In this document: piece by piece, positions 17,931 through 28,977 of the stretch
How positions within the stretch are numbered: position 1 is the first letter of the stretch
Layout: each line of letters begins with the position of its first letter
NCBI RefSeq assembly: GCF_000003815.2
Contig: NC_049991.1
Location: 21,616,015 to 21,644,991, forward strand
Reading direction: 5' to 3'
Origin: Branchiostoma floridae
Lineage: Eukaryota; Chordata; Leptocardii; Amphioxiformes; Branchiostomatidae
Length of the DNA stretch: 28,977 bases
The notes under the pieces: model-generated
What the model saw: the letters and a program-made list of their open reading frames with translations, nothing else
What the model was told of the DNA's origin: nothing
Database searches by the model: none
Made by a program: the position numbers and the translations under genes

Positions 17931-18386
17931 GGCCACACCAATTTAATTTCTTGGTTCACGGATTTTTTTCAAAAAAATTATGGAGCGAGAGGGCGAAATA
18001 AAAATAAAGATAAGAATTGTAAAAATGGTTGGGGTAAAGGTAAGGGCTAATCCAAAACATAAAGAATAAAAAGTTTTAAGCTTGAAAAAAGTACAAAAAC
18101 ACTATTACTGTACAGTAACAGCAACTGTTCGTTGAAAATTACAAAAGTAGTGTCAGTTTTTATGTTTGTCTCATTCTTCATGAAGGAAAAATATAACTGC
18201 AATGATAATACCCACATTTTAAGGAGCTTATAATAGAAAGGCCAATTTGCTACACCAGAAAGTTGGTGAATGGTTTCATTAATGGTGAAAATTTGCTGAG
18301 TGGTAATTTCTATTTTTTTGTTGTTGTTTTTTCCAAAAAATAGGAGCGAGCGAATCCGTGAACCAAGAAAATAAATTGGTGTGGCC
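17931..18386. mobile_element. Harbinger-like MITE with TTA TSDs
   Basis: The inverted termini read GGCCACACCAATTTAATTTC on the left and GGCCACACCAATTTATTTTC on the reverse complement of the right. Both continue as TTGGTTCACGGAT. TTA lies directly outside each end (17928-17930 and 18387-18389). A 3-bp TWA target and G-rich start fit PIF/Harbinger. The 456-bp interior is A-rich without a transposase frame, so it is non-autonomous. Confidence 0.88.
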
Positions 18387-18389
18387 TTA

Positions 18390-19785
18390 GGGCGCAGAAT
18401 AAACTACTGAAGCTCCGCAACTCCAGTCTGCAGTGGGAGAAACATGATTGAATGGAGGTAGAAAATTGAAGTCTGGGTTGGAAATGGATTTGATGAATCC
18501 AATTTAATCAAGCCCCTAGACACGAAACGAAATGTGCAAAGTATGAATAATGAAATAAGAAGACGTCTGTCGTAGTTATTGATACCTGAATACTTTCAAC
18601 TCTAACTTTCACGTCTTCTTCTCTTTAAGGCAGAAAAGTAAGAAAGTACCAGTTAAAGACGGGCTGGCACAAGATGGATATTTTGAATCTTTATGTTTGA
18701 TGGTCAAAGTTTGGTCGGAATAAGCTTGAAGGTTTGCAAAATAAGGAGTAAAGGAGATTTTGCATGTACAAACGCTTCTAAAAAGACAGACAAAACTGAA
18801 AAATGTAAGCGGTAAACTCTACTGTTTCGCGTCTGAACAGACTATTTATATGTACTATTTCTAGTGTGAAATTACTAGATATAGATCAAGAATACATGCG
18901 ACTAAACCGGTGGAGCACAAAGCTATAATTAAAGAATTCATCACTTCAGTAAAGCGTGAATACGTGCACACTAAGGGGACGCAATGGTGCGGTGGACGCG
19001 CGGGGAATCCATCAGTCTGGAGTCGTCTGATTTAAAGAACGGGGAGAAGGAGAACGAAATAAGCTACAAATAAATCAGAACCATGGACAGGGATAATGAC
19101 GGTTGAATGGCTCTGCGGTGGGCATCAGGAGCCGTGATGTAGCTTTGCACATCTTACAGTGAAGCGTGAAGGGCGCAAAGGACAGGGGCGGGCAGGGGCG
19201 AAGAACCACACGGACTTCAGCACCTTGGAGGGGACTACTTTCCTGGAATCTCTTCCGGGAATAGATTTTCTGTAGAGGCGGTTTACCTGCCTGGCTGCCT
19301 ACCTAGTCTCTTGACCTCAAGGTCGTTAGGAGGGGGGGGGGGGGGGGTAGAAATCTTGGAGGCAATTTAATAGTACTATTGCATGGTAAAATCAAAGTGC
19401 ATATTACTCAGAGGAGAAATAATGACTACACGGAACCCAGCATCTCCGAGAAGACTACGTTCCTGGAATCGTTTACGGGAATGTATCTTGTGTAGCGAAA
19501 GTTTTGCACTTTCTCTAAACGAGAAAGTTAAGTTAAACTACATAAATCCCATTGCCCGGAAAATGAGACCGAATTACTGCACGTAATTCAGAATTTAGCA
19601 CCATGGAGACGGCAAATTTCCTAAAATATTTTCCTAACTTTCCTAAAATGAATATTGCATATTTCCGGGAATGAATATAGGATGTGTCGCTGAACGAAAA
19701 GAAAAAGCGAGATATACCAATTTCAGTAAATGCTTGGCAATGGTCGCATTTGGCATTTGATGCTTGAGACGACAATTATCAGACT
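18390..19785. other. Unassigned region with degenerate repeats and poly-G
   Basis: A G homopolymer sits at about 19332-19346. Loosely related segments (TTCAGCACCTTGGAG, TTTAGCACCATGGAG; TCCTGGAATC plus CGGGAATAGA or variants) recur at 19215-19280, 19430-19500 and 19585-19680, suggesting an old tandem array. No coding evidence. Confidence 0.4.
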
Positions 19786-19873
19786 TCTGGAACGAGTTAA
19801 ACTTTAATTTCCAACTATTAAAAACTGCATTTCTGTAATCTGTGTTGGAAATTGCAGTTTAACTCGTTCTAGA
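19786..19873. repeat. Inverted repeat, 30-bp arms
   Basis: TCTGGAACGAGTTAAACTTT plus AATTTCCAAC (19786-19815) pairs with 19844-19873. The 28-nt middle is unpaired. It could be a tiny MITE, but no TSD is evident. Confidence 0.8.
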
Positions 19874-20528
19874 ATGACTTCTACCAACACAGATGAAATT
19901 TCAAGCTAAAATTATCAGACTTACTTAAGATTTTCTCTGTTGGGAGAACCATTTTTCAGACATGCCTGTCTGACTGTACTTACCCTGGGACGAAAACTCA
20001 TCATAGACTTAGTACCTCATTGAGTTAGATATGGAGAGCTCATTCCACAAAAACACCGACAAATAGTGTAGGAAATCTCTGCTGCCCCCGCGTGTCACCC
20101 AAGGCAACCATTACTAGATTTACTCGGTATATATCATCATATTGGTAATTCCCACTTTTCGCGAAGTGTAGCTAGATGTTGATAGTTTCATTAGACGGAA
20201 GAGTGGAGTCAACCTACCCATTCCCTTGACAGGAGAAGCTACATACAAACTGTGATAAGGAATCTGAAAATTCTATCAACCATGATAGAGAATGGCGTGA
20301 AAAGTAAGGCGAGAATTGACAATAAGATGAAGGGTCGGGGGTAACGCAGTTACACAGTAGATACGGAATGATGGATTGAGAATGGGATGTGATTGGATTT
20401 AACGCCCATCGTTACGAAGTTATGTGTAGCTTGATGAGATATGAATGACACAGCAACAGAGACAGAGAAGGGTGGACAAGCATAAAGATGCCGGGAATGT
20501 AGGACAGAACGAAATGGCACAGACTTAA
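19874..20528. other. Unassigned spacer
   Basis: No gene or repeat recognised. Confidence 0.4.
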
Positions 20529-20772
20529 GGTGGCATCTCACTGCACCTGGGGCACCGGTGCGGCACTGCGGGGTTCAAAAGGGTACTCAACGAATTCTAG
20601 AGATAAAGAACGAATTTTATTATGTTTTGTGTATTTGGTTGTGCCTCAAGTCATACCTTTACGTATAACGCTATATCTAAATTATAAAAATCGGTGAAAA
20701 TAGCACAACAGTGCCGCAATGAACGAAACCCGCAGTGCCGCACCGGTGTCCCAAGTGGAGTGAGATACCACT
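20529..20772. mobile_element. ~244-bp MITE with ~45-bp inverted termini
   Basis: The left end is GGTGGCATCTCACTGCACCT, continuing through GCACCGGTGCGGCACTGCGG. The reverse-complemented right end is AGTGGTATCTCACTCCACTT, continuing through ACACCGGTGCGGCACTGCGG. TTAA precedes the left end, but the right side lacks a matching TTAA, so the superfamily is unresolved. Confidence 0.8.
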
Positions 20773-21961
20773 TGTAGCCGTTAAACTCTGCATTTGATAC
20801 AGCTCGTATATAAATTATGTGTTACTTTTTTATCAGTACAACCCTAACCTGGGAAACTGCTGGTTATCTCAAAACTCATTCTACCCGAAATGAAACTTCA
20901 AAAAGACGGATAGACCAAAGAATCGGGATTTCTCAAGCAAGTGACAGACGCATATGCCTGTGCATGGTCCGTGTGTGTCCATATACATGGGAAATTTACA
21001 CACCGAATCATATCGTTCATCACCAGCTATGTAATACCATCTTCGTGGTAACTTCTAAGTGATTCTTTATATTTCCGAACCCAATGAACTTCAACAACAC
21101 CCCAGTTGGTTTTCTCTTTAAACGAGAAGGGGTGATTGTCAGTGGAGAAAGTAACGTATCATGAATTGACAATACAATGCCTTTTTCGCAGAGAAAGTGG
21201 AACTGATCCTTGCATGACATCTGTCTCCTGATGGCACCAGTCAAACATATCATCATATCAACGTAGCCCCTTTATCGTTCCGTTGATTACCATTGGAACT
21301 CACGCATTTTTACACTTGTTTATATTGAAGTGGGATATCTGAACGTGCTGTGGTAATCTTTTTTAGAAATTTTATGTTGTGCCAGAATCCCTCCCCCCCC
21401 CCCAAAAAAAAATCGACCGTAGGAAAAGGATAACTTATTCCATATATCTTTCTTCCGTAAGGAGCAAGAGTTTAGTCTTTACGATTCAGTCTAGGATAAA
21501 GGAAACGGAACTAAGGAAATGTTGTAACTGTGTGTATATTGCAAGAAACAACGTTCCATGACCGACCAAGCTGCCTGTAATACATGTATCTCAATTTCCC
21601 TCCTATCACAGAATCAGATCGCCTAACCCATCCCTCCTTATCCCGTCAGAAACTGTGGGGTAGCCGTGCCCTGCTCACTGGAAAGGTCGCGCGGGTATTT
21701 AGCCGGGTAATGGACATATAATCCGACCATCGGCCGGGAAGGAAGATAATAATGCTGCATGTATTAACCAGCCATCCGTCAGATATATTTTTTACCACAA
21801 CTCTGACCGTACTGTCACACAATTTTGTTTTGTCCAGAAACATCTTTTTTCTGGTGGTTCTTTTTGTGATTACTATGTAGATACAGTTTCATCAATCTAT
21901 GAAAATTATTTCGACAACTTTTGGTGTCAGTAATCACTTGTCATTATCATGATTTACGCTC

Positions 21962-22022
<61 letters not shown>

Positions 22023-22559
22023 CTCCACATTTATGATAGAAAATATCTTGTTTCAGCATAAATTATCAATAATCATCATTATTATCTTTTATATAATGAT
22101 GTTTTACATTAAAAGGCTAAATCTATTTTCCAAAATGTCGGTGTTGTCATTTTCTAAGCAACTATACACTGTAGCTATAATCCCTCTGACAATGTTGAGG
22201 AATGCCCGTTATTTTATCGAAATTTTATATTACGTACATTTAGTATCAAATGCACAAAATAAAACACAACCAGACACAAACTTTTAAGCTTATCTTATAT
22301 AGCAATGGGCCAATCGGGGTGAAAAATTGTCAGGGGTTGCAAGACATGTATACAAACTCGTAGAAGGAATTTTCGGTCCGATGAAGATTGTTAAGATGAC
22401 AGATATCAATATGCACCTTGGGTCCAAATTGACCCCAGAAGGTCAGACTGGGGTTTAATAAAGCTCCTGCATAAGTACAGGGCTTTCAGTGGAGCCCAGT
22501 GTCATGATCCGGCCACCCGTAATACGAGACAAGACTGGGGAAATAACGTTTCATGCCGT
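20773..22559. other. Unassigned region with TA microsatellite
   Basis: A TA repeat spans 21965-22017 without a neighbouring inverted-repeat element, unlike the repeat at 8875. A C homopolymer run lies near 21391-21401. Open frames of 60-112 codons show no recognisable domain. Confidence 0.4.
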
Positions 22560-23340
22560 TTGGAGCAAAACACCCTGCCATATCTTAGCCAACCTTAAGA
22601 ACGATAGCTACAAACGCGCTCAACGATCTTAGTTTCATGGATATCATAGTTCAGAGAAGGAAGATGAATGTTCTGTGACATATGAGAACACTGTGAGGCA
22701 AACCACCTTGCTATACCTTAGCCAGCCTATGCTTAAGAACGATACCTGCAAACAAGCTCAACATTCCTAGTTTCGCGGATGCCATAGTCCGGAGTGGGAA
22801 AATGAAAGCTCGGTGACATATGAGGACATTCTGAGGCAAACCACTGGACTATGTCTTACCAAGAAATCTGCTGAAGTAAGGTGCCCAGGAAAGCTTAACT
22901 GCGCTTGAGTACGGGAATAGAATTAGACATTTCTCAGCTTTGCATAACCGAGCTCTAGAAATCTGCTTTATAAAGGAGAACTCAACAACTGCTTTCATGC
23001 GCTGGAGTCCGGGAATACGGGAATAAAATCGGACATTTCTTATCTTTGCAAATAAGGGTTGAATCCCCAACGAGGGGGTTTTTCTGGCACAATAACATGT
23101 TTTGAATAAGAACTCTGCCTAAGTAAGTCACCCTTAATGCCAATCATCTTTAATGCATGGATGCTCTAATTCTCTGCAGTCCTTGACTTTGGAACGGAGA
23201 GAGAGAAAACTCTTCGCGTTGCGTGTGAAAGCTTTGTGACACACGGGTTCGTTTCGGGGCAAAAATAGAGTACCACATCTTAACGAAGAAGCTTGCTTCC
23301 AAAGATAAGGCACTCTGAAATGCCATCAGTCTAGTACGCT
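22560..23340. repeat. Degenerate tandem repeat, ~135-bp unit
   Basis: GCAAAACACCCTGCCATATC near 22566, GCAAACCACCTTGCTATACC near 22698 and GCAAACCACTGGACTATGTC near 22836 mark successive units, each followed by CTTAGCC or a variant. A related segment appears near 23260. Copies also share GTGACATATGAG. Confidence 0.65.
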
Positions 23341-23489
23341 TCATGAATTCGAGATGCAGAGGGAAAATCCCCTCAGATTACCAATAGACGCTCAGTGGGC
23401 AGTTTGATCGGTCGTTACGGCGTGGATTGTCACGGTACGGCCGTTTAACTATCGACTATCTGATTGGATGACTTGTCCAGGGGTGGGGG

Positions 23490-23560
23490 CACTGCGCAGG
23501 TCAGGGCTAATGGGTCAGAAGGAGCGGTGTTCCTCCTTCGCGGTCAATGACCTTAGTAAT
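23490..23560. promoter_or_regulatory. Candidate nuclear-receptor site cluster
   Basis: AGGTCA (23498-23503), GGGTCA (23512-23517) and the inverted repeat GGTCAATGACCT (23542-23553, IR-1) lie within 56 bp in a repeat-poor patch. Such half-sites bind nuclear receptors as dimers. No adjacent gene is visible, so the function is inferred only. Confidence 0.3.
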
Positions 23561-23881
23561 CACTTGGTTTATTCTTCAAACCAGTAATTTACAGTGCAGT
23601 ACAATCTAAGATATTGTTAGTGATTATACCTTGCAGCCATAGGCTGAATTGCGTGTTAGTCCATAAATAAAAACAACTTGCTCCAACAGTTATCAAAACG
23701 ATTACAAAGGCATTGAAATATATACATTATATATACACAATCTACTATTCAATCACATATTCATTGAAGAGCTGGGTTAGGTGTGGTATAGGAATCGGTT
23801 TGTAGCGCTTGGTGCGTGCTGGCAATCCTAACTCATTTCTACTTCTAGTCACCGCTGAACCCACCCCTTGACTGTGAGGTT

Positions 23882-24060
23882 CATTGAATTGCAACAAGGA
23901 CAATACAATGTGGAAACTAAGCAGCTAACTAGCTGATATTGTGGCTACATACATACATGTAATTATATACAGTACATAAATGATCAAAGCGTAAGTAAAA
24001 TTAGATAATGATGACAGCGAGTAACATTAGCTATTATGTAGAATTAAGTAATTGCACACT
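23882..24060 (-). repeat. LINE 3'-UTR-like fragment
   Basis: GAATTGCAACAAGGACAATA followed by CAATGTGG resembles 3840-3870 and, reversed, the 3' end of the LINE at 912-1290. No coding remnant recognised; the upstream boundary is unclear. Confidence 0.4.
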
Positions 24061-25224
24061 AAAAGCAATGACAGTTGAAACATGTTTCAGATTGAGAAGC
24101 TAATAGTTTATAACTAGATGGAGGCAGAGACACAGCTGGAAGTAAATCCTTTAGTACATGTAGAAGTCACATACTCTTGAAGGGCATCTGAAAGCTGCCT
24201 ATTGATGACAAGGTTATTGAACTACTGGAGTTGTCCCATGGTGCTATGTTATGTTTCCGCGCGTTGCCGTGCAGACTAGAGCTTCTGGTCGACACTTCTC
24301 CAACTGCATAGTACATAACTATGTTTTCTCATGCGATTCATTCGTGACATAAAGAATTTTTGTTTAAAATTGACTTGTAGACTAGATAGCTTATATATTA
24401 TCATACTATATTATATATTATTATCTTAATATATGCTTATACATTAATATATTATATATTTTACTGGTTATGACAGACAAGGCAAACGCTGTGTATAGTA
24501 TCAACAGTTCAGTAGATTGGTATCAACCCTAGCACAAGACATTTCTGACTTAAGTTAAACAACATGTAAGATAATAGTTGATTAGGCGTTAGAAGGATAA
24601 CGGCTGAAACACAACACTTTTCCAGTTTCGACCTTTTATTCATCAGAATCAGAAAACATGTAAGATAATAGGTAGGCCCGTCACTGTTTGTGTACGGCAC
24701 TGCTGTTGATGTATTCTATATGTATTTTGTAATGTTTATTGGAATAAAAAAATCTAAAAATAAGAAAAAGACCTACAGCTCGTTGCACCAGAGAAATTAT
24801 GTTACCCTTTCCAGTGGCGTTCTTGTCGGTCTCCGGGTGAAAAGGAGATAGTCACCAATTATTTCAATACTTCTACAAATGTAGTAAGTCTCAATAAATA
24901 TACAGAGGACTAACTGAACTGAAATGAAGAAAAAAACAGGCTCAAAATTAACTCCCAAAGTTCTTTGTTGTATTTGACTGCACAGAAAAGATGGAGGATG
25001 TAGCGGAGCCACTTGTTCGCAGTTACCACTGAAGTTTTGAATCCGCCCCCTCCGTACAAGATTATTCACCAGGTTTTAACCTTGCCCGCTCGGGTTTTCA
25101 CGGGATGTTAGCATCAGAACCCGCCGATTACCTTCCGGGTGTGCGGTCTGGTGTTTTCCCACCCGGCTAAGGGTATTGCGCATGCCCCGTAATGCCAGAT
25201 TTACCACAACTGTTTTTAATGCGA
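24061..25224. other. Unassigned spacer
   Basis: AT-rich with TATTATAT-like low-complexity sequence near 24390-24460. No gene recognised; open frames of 60-90 codons have no known domain. Confidence 0.4.
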
Positions 25225-25490
25225 TGAAGCAACGTCCGCCATATATGGACATAGCAACCTGTAAGGTCACACGCAAAAATAAAGTCGGCACGCGCCATAT
25301 ATGGGCTTAGCAACTTGTAAGTTCACACGCAAAAATAAAGTTGGCACGCGCCATATATGGGCATAGCAACCTGTAAGGTCACACGCAAAAATGAAGTCGG
25401 CACGCGCCATATATGGGCATAGCAACCTGTAAGGTCACACGCAAAAATAAAGTCCGAATGCGCCATATATGGGCATAGCAGCCTTAGAGG
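25225..25490. repeat. 56-bp tandem array carrying five CArG boxes
   Basis: The perfect 10-bp palindrome CCATATATGG starts at 25239, 25295, 25351, 25407 and 25463, exactly 56 bp apart each time. Between boxes lie GCATAGCAACCTGTAAGGTC, ACACGCAAAAATAAAG and GGCACGCG or variants. CC(A/T)6GG is the binding site of serum response factor and other MADS-box proteins. The box is invariant in all five units, while spacer positions vary. Confidence 0.92.
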
Positions 25491-25772
25491 CTACATACCA
25501 AATAAACCTGATGGCAGTCAACAGGCATTATAGCTGTGGTGCCACTGGATGGAGAGAACTATGCATTCAAGTTCGCGGAACAAAAGGACTATTCGCGGTG
25601 GTTTAAGTTCGCGGTAGCACCATGCACTGTAGTCTCTTATTGCCGTGGAAAAATGCATGCATTTACAGTATTCATTGGTCTACATTGAACTTGTATGATC
25701 TATGAACTAATAGACTGATTATGATCCATGTTGTAAAAGTACGTTTGAAATAAGAAAAGCCACAAAATACAC
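25491..25772. other. Spacer, possible transposon relic
   Basis: The words AAGTTCGCGG (25569 and 25610) and the palindrome ATGCATGCAT (25653) occur. They look transposon-like, but no paired termini are visible. Confidence 0.35.
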
Positions 25773-25952
25773 TTTGTAACTTTCAAGATGTTTCAATGGT
25801 CTTCCGTGTTTTCCGATGATCTCTAAGATCTTCCAATGGTTTCAAAGACTTTCTTATTGTCTCCAAGATCTTTTGATGATCTCTGAGATCTTCCAATAAT
25901 CTCCACGGGCTTCATGAGGTCACCAAGGGCTTAAAATGGTTACCAACCGCTT
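25773..25952. repeat. 20-bp degenerate minisatellite, 9 copies
   Basis: Units with consensus CCAATGGTCTCCAAGATCTT start every 20 bp at 25773, 25793, 25813, 25833, 25853, 25873, 25893, 25913 and 25933. Length is constant although the sequence varies widely. More decayed units may continue to about 26020. Confidence 0.85.
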
Positions 25953-27000
25953 CCCATAGAAATTCTCTTCCAAGCTTTTTAATGATCTCAAGGATCTCTA
26001 AATCTTCCAACGATTTTCTGACATAGTCTTAGGGTGCTCCTCAGCTACTTGAAGTCTCTGTACAGTGCAAATGGAACATTAGCAAGTCGGATTTCTTCTT
26101 TTCTTATTCTATAACTTCAATTAGTCGAAGCCTCTGAAACGGTAGGGGTACTCTAGTGTGGAGGGCGGTTGATCGCTTAGTTTTGTAATTTGTACATGTA
26201 TATGTGTATGGGAGAAAGAGAGCCCATCTCCTCAAGGGCGTTAGTCCCTGTCCGCCACCCTACGGGTGGGTGGCGGTGAGTACCCATAGCAGTGGTTAAG
26301 AGTTACAAGTTATTTGAAGCATTTTGAATGCCCGTAGAAGCTTTGACTACGTGTTCCACAATGAGGTTCTAGTCTCTAACCGTTCATGGGAAAAACGAAT
26401 TTAAGTGGTCACAGTCTGCTTGAGAAAAAGGAGGGTGATTTCCAGTGGATGTCCTATGTGCATTTCTGTGTAGTGGGTAAATGTCAGCTCTTGTTGAAAG
26501 GATATCTGATGACCTGACAGTTTTAAGCTGCAGAAGCCGGATGATTCCCCACAGGAGTTACCGAGTGGTCACGTCTAAAATCCTTTAAGCACTTTCCCCT
26601 CCTCCCGCGGTACAATCAGTGCAAGCTCTGCATAAATTCCCACCTTTCTCCTACCTTCTTCGCAGGTCGTAAGTTTGAAAACTGAGGCCTGGGAAACATC
26701 ATTCTTGGGTTTCAGTTTCATAACCCAAACATTCTCACCTGCATGCAGAGTTGTGTGAAAGAATATTCTTCAGTGACGCACCAACGTAGCCTGGTATCCA
26801 GCCGTATTAAGCTCAAATCATAACAATTTGTGGAGAGGACGGAAGCGATTCTGGAGCTACAAATGCGTCTGGTTAAAAAAGGCTATCATTACTCTAAAAG
26901 TGATGTCACTGTCCATACAATCTTTCTTTATTGGAAACGAAGTCATTGAAAGGTATTTTTTTCAATGTGGGTCGTTTTTTTTACTATCCTTACCAGGAAT
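25953..27000. other. Unassigned region
   Basis: The only structure seen is a hairpin, CCGCCACC/GGTGGCGG, at about 26249-26275. TAGCCTGGTATCCAGCCG near 26787 resembles one end of the MITE at 2297. The 110-codon plus frame at 26828-27160 has no recognisable domain. Confidence 0.4.
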
Positions 27001-27660
27001 GATTTACAGATTACAAAAATCAGGCTTACGCGGTGTGAAGTGCGAAGACCAGACTTTCCAGCCAGAAATCATTTTCCGTCCCCTTGATTTTGAATGGCTT
27101 TGGTGCAACATTCCTAGGGGGGTCTGGGGGCATGCTCCGAAGGAAAATTTTGAAATGTAGACCCTCTGAAACACTATTTCCTGCATTTTGAGGGTTAAAT
27201 TTTGCTCACGGAGGACGGAATGGGCAAAATTTTTTTCCGTCCCCAGCTGCAAAATTCCGTCAAAGGACGGAAGGACGGGTGCTAGCTACAACCCTGCGTG
27301 GCACATCACCTTTCCCGGGCCTCCCTTCGCGTATCCACATCAGATAACTCACAGCGAATGTGCCTATATTTCTGCCAACAACGTAATCACGGTTAAGCCC
27401 AACTCTCCGTGCCGTACATCCCCCGATAAGGAATCAGAGCATGCACCACGCAGACGTCCAATAAAATAACACTCCAACCAAGTGGAAACAACTAGTACGT
27501 ATTCACTGGCCTCAAACTTTTCTCATACTTAACCATACGTCCCCAAATATAGAATTAAAGCATGCACCAGATAGTCCAATAAATAACATTCCAACCAAGT
27601 GGAAACCACATCATCTACCTGTTCATTGACCTCAACCTTTCTAATATTTAACCATACATG
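27001..27660. other. Unassigned, probably repeat-derived
   Basis: GGTCTGGGGGCATGCTCCGA at 27121 and several TTTTCCGTCCCC or GGACGGAA words (27070-27270) look like decayed repeat sequence. A second short duplication, CAACCAAGTGGAAAC with CCAATAAAATAACA-like sequence, occurs at 27450-27490 and 27575-27607. Confidence 0.35.
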
Positions 27661-27779
27661 AGCGATTCATTGATTCTGAATTCTTACTTTACTTTATGTT
27701 GCATTATTGTGCATTTATGATTTATTCAATTCCATGTTAAGTAATTAGCATCTTGTATCTTTGATTTGTTGTGTTTTCG

Positions 27780-28170
27780 TAAGGGCTCCCTTGGAAATCA
27801 GTTAATCAAACTGAAGGGACCACCCCGAAGATTTTTAATGAAATAAATGAATAAATAACTAAATGCTGCCTGCTATAGATTAACAGTAACTTTGATCATG
27901 TCCTCTATGTCATTTATGATTTCATCGAAATCTACGAAATCTTCACTTCAAGATGCCAAGAGAACCCTGGGAGTTATTGGAGACGTCTTCCCTTGCCCCA
28001 CATCCTTCCAACCAGCACTCTTGTGCTAATGAGCTTTGGAACCAAATTAGACTAATTAATTTAACTGAAGGGACATTCCCGAATATTCTTAATTAGATAA
28101 ATGAATAAATAAATAAATAAATAAATACTGACTGCTACAGATTAACAGTAACTTTCATCATGCCCTTGGT
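27780..28170 (+). repeat. Duplicated LINE-type 3' tail
   Basis: AACTGAAGGGACCACCCCGA (27809) and AACTGAAGGGACATTCCCGA (28063) each precede an AAATAAATGAATAAATAA-type tail. Both are followed by the same flank, GATTAACAGTAACTTT. The offset is about 255-262 bp. Because the flank is shared, this is a local duplication after one retrotransposon insertion, not two insertions. Confidence 0.6.
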
Positions 28171-28977
28171 ATGCATGTCAAACTTTATCTTAGCATCTTT
28201 CGAACTTTTTACTTAAAAAAAAAGAGAATCTAGGAAGTATTTGGTACCCTTGCCCAATATTAAGTCTACGGGCCTCTCCTGTGCCAAAGATCACTCAATA
28301 ACGTATAACTTACTCAGCCCCTCGTGCCACGTACTCATTGACACAAATTGTTCAATCTCCACAGAACGATCGCACGAGAAGAACCAATAACACGCAGAAA
28401 TCTGGTTCAAGGTCTCCTCTGGTAAATATCTCCGGAGAGTACATGATAAGATGAAAGGCATGAAATTAGTTTCACCTTTGGTGAGTAAACTAAATTTGGT
28501 TCAAACTTCGTCTCGTAAATATATCTGGAGGATCCGTTATTAAATGCACTTACAAATTTGGTTCAAGGCTTTTCCTTACAAATCCATGACAAAATGAAGG
28601 GCTTCTGTAATGATATTCTCATCTAATCGTTTTCACCTTGTTGAACCCAAGTGCACACGCTCTCGCCTTGACCCAATTGTTAAACGTAATGCCCTTGGAG
28701 CTGACATGACTACTTGACAAGATGATGCACGAAATATCTGGTTCAAGGCCTGAATAAATTCGACTGAGTTTGAGTCCGGGGTGTCCTTGGTATAATGGGG
28801 GCCACTTGTACTTGGCTACATGATATATGGCTACATCACAAAACTAAACAGTTTAGAGAATTCTCTCCGGTTCAAAGAAGGTGACTTAAAGAGGTACTCC
28901 TCCTCGCAAACAGTGGAGTAGACCATCTGTACGTACCGTGTCTGGGACCTGTAATATCTTCTACAACTTCTAGGCAT
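28171..28977. other. Unassigned, weak dispersed words
   Basis: TCTGGTTCAAGG or TTTGGTTCAA recurs near 28401, 28496, 28556 and 28737, sometimes with CTCGTAAATAT-like sequence following. This could be an old, irregular tandem repeat. No gene recognised. Confidence 0.4.

Noticed and set aside
21949-22287. 112-codon plus frame beginning with Ile-Tyr repeats
   Set aside because: It starts in a TA microsatellite and continues in AT-rich sequence without a domain.
24600-24660. Minus-strand CTGATGA ... CGAAAC resembling a hammerhead ribozyme core
   Set aside because: The bases between do not form a stem II and no cleavage-site stem is visible.

Overview
The window looks like intron-rich, repeat-dense animal nuclear DNA. 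It has moderate GC, GT-AG introns, many short inverted-repeat transposons, 5'-truncated LINE copies with simple-sequence tails, and minisatellites. A Ras-superfamily gene of the Ras-dva/Rhes type and the style of the repeats fit an invertebrate deuterostome, most likely a lancelet (Branchiostoma). That assignment is an inference from family knowledge, not a database match. There are no prokaryotic operons, no complete rRNA or tRNA genes and no CRISPR array.

The one confident host gene is the 3' part of a Ras-like small GTPase on the + strand: exons at 2554-2697 and 3429-3800, ending in CKVQ-stop. Its P-loop exon lies upstream of the window. The start of the last exon, with its acceptor, is present three times in tandem (about 120 bp per unit). 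The intron begins with an 11-bp-phased row of five CACGTG E-boxes. Four low-confidence exon candidates lie at 4919-6258, two on each strand. Two of them encode the same nonapeptide, HSPLEYSMP, and every nucleotide difference between them is silent.

The rest is accessory sequence. Three small LINE insertions have clear target-site duplications (912-1290, 10269-10567, 13958-14326). Non-autonomous DNA transposons include a 129-bp element with a 9-bp TSD (2297-2425), an element with palindrome-built arms between two TA microsatellites (8045-8874), a pogo/Tigger-like element with a perfect 32-bp palindrome (12360-13194), a Harbinger-like MITE with TTA TSDs (17931-18386), three related ~190-bp MITEs (13572, 15317, 16340) and others. 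tRNA-related SINE-like copies lie at 13-176, about 1641-1775 and 13320-13450. A dispersed family with a covarying hairpin occurs at 860, 6575, 6846, 7300, 7420, 9443 and 11371.

Tandem arrays include a 17-mer (562-731), a 22-mer (4625-4770), a ~185-bp unit (9955-10850), a 56-bp unit carrying five perfect CArG boxes (25225-25490) and a 20-mer (25773-25952). Candidate cis-regulatory patches are a homeodomain-site cluster near 7609-7645 and a nuclear-receptor IR-1 with half-sites at 23498-23553. Long stretches, especially 18390-22560, 24061-25225 and 26020-27780, show nothing recognisable beyond decayed repeats.
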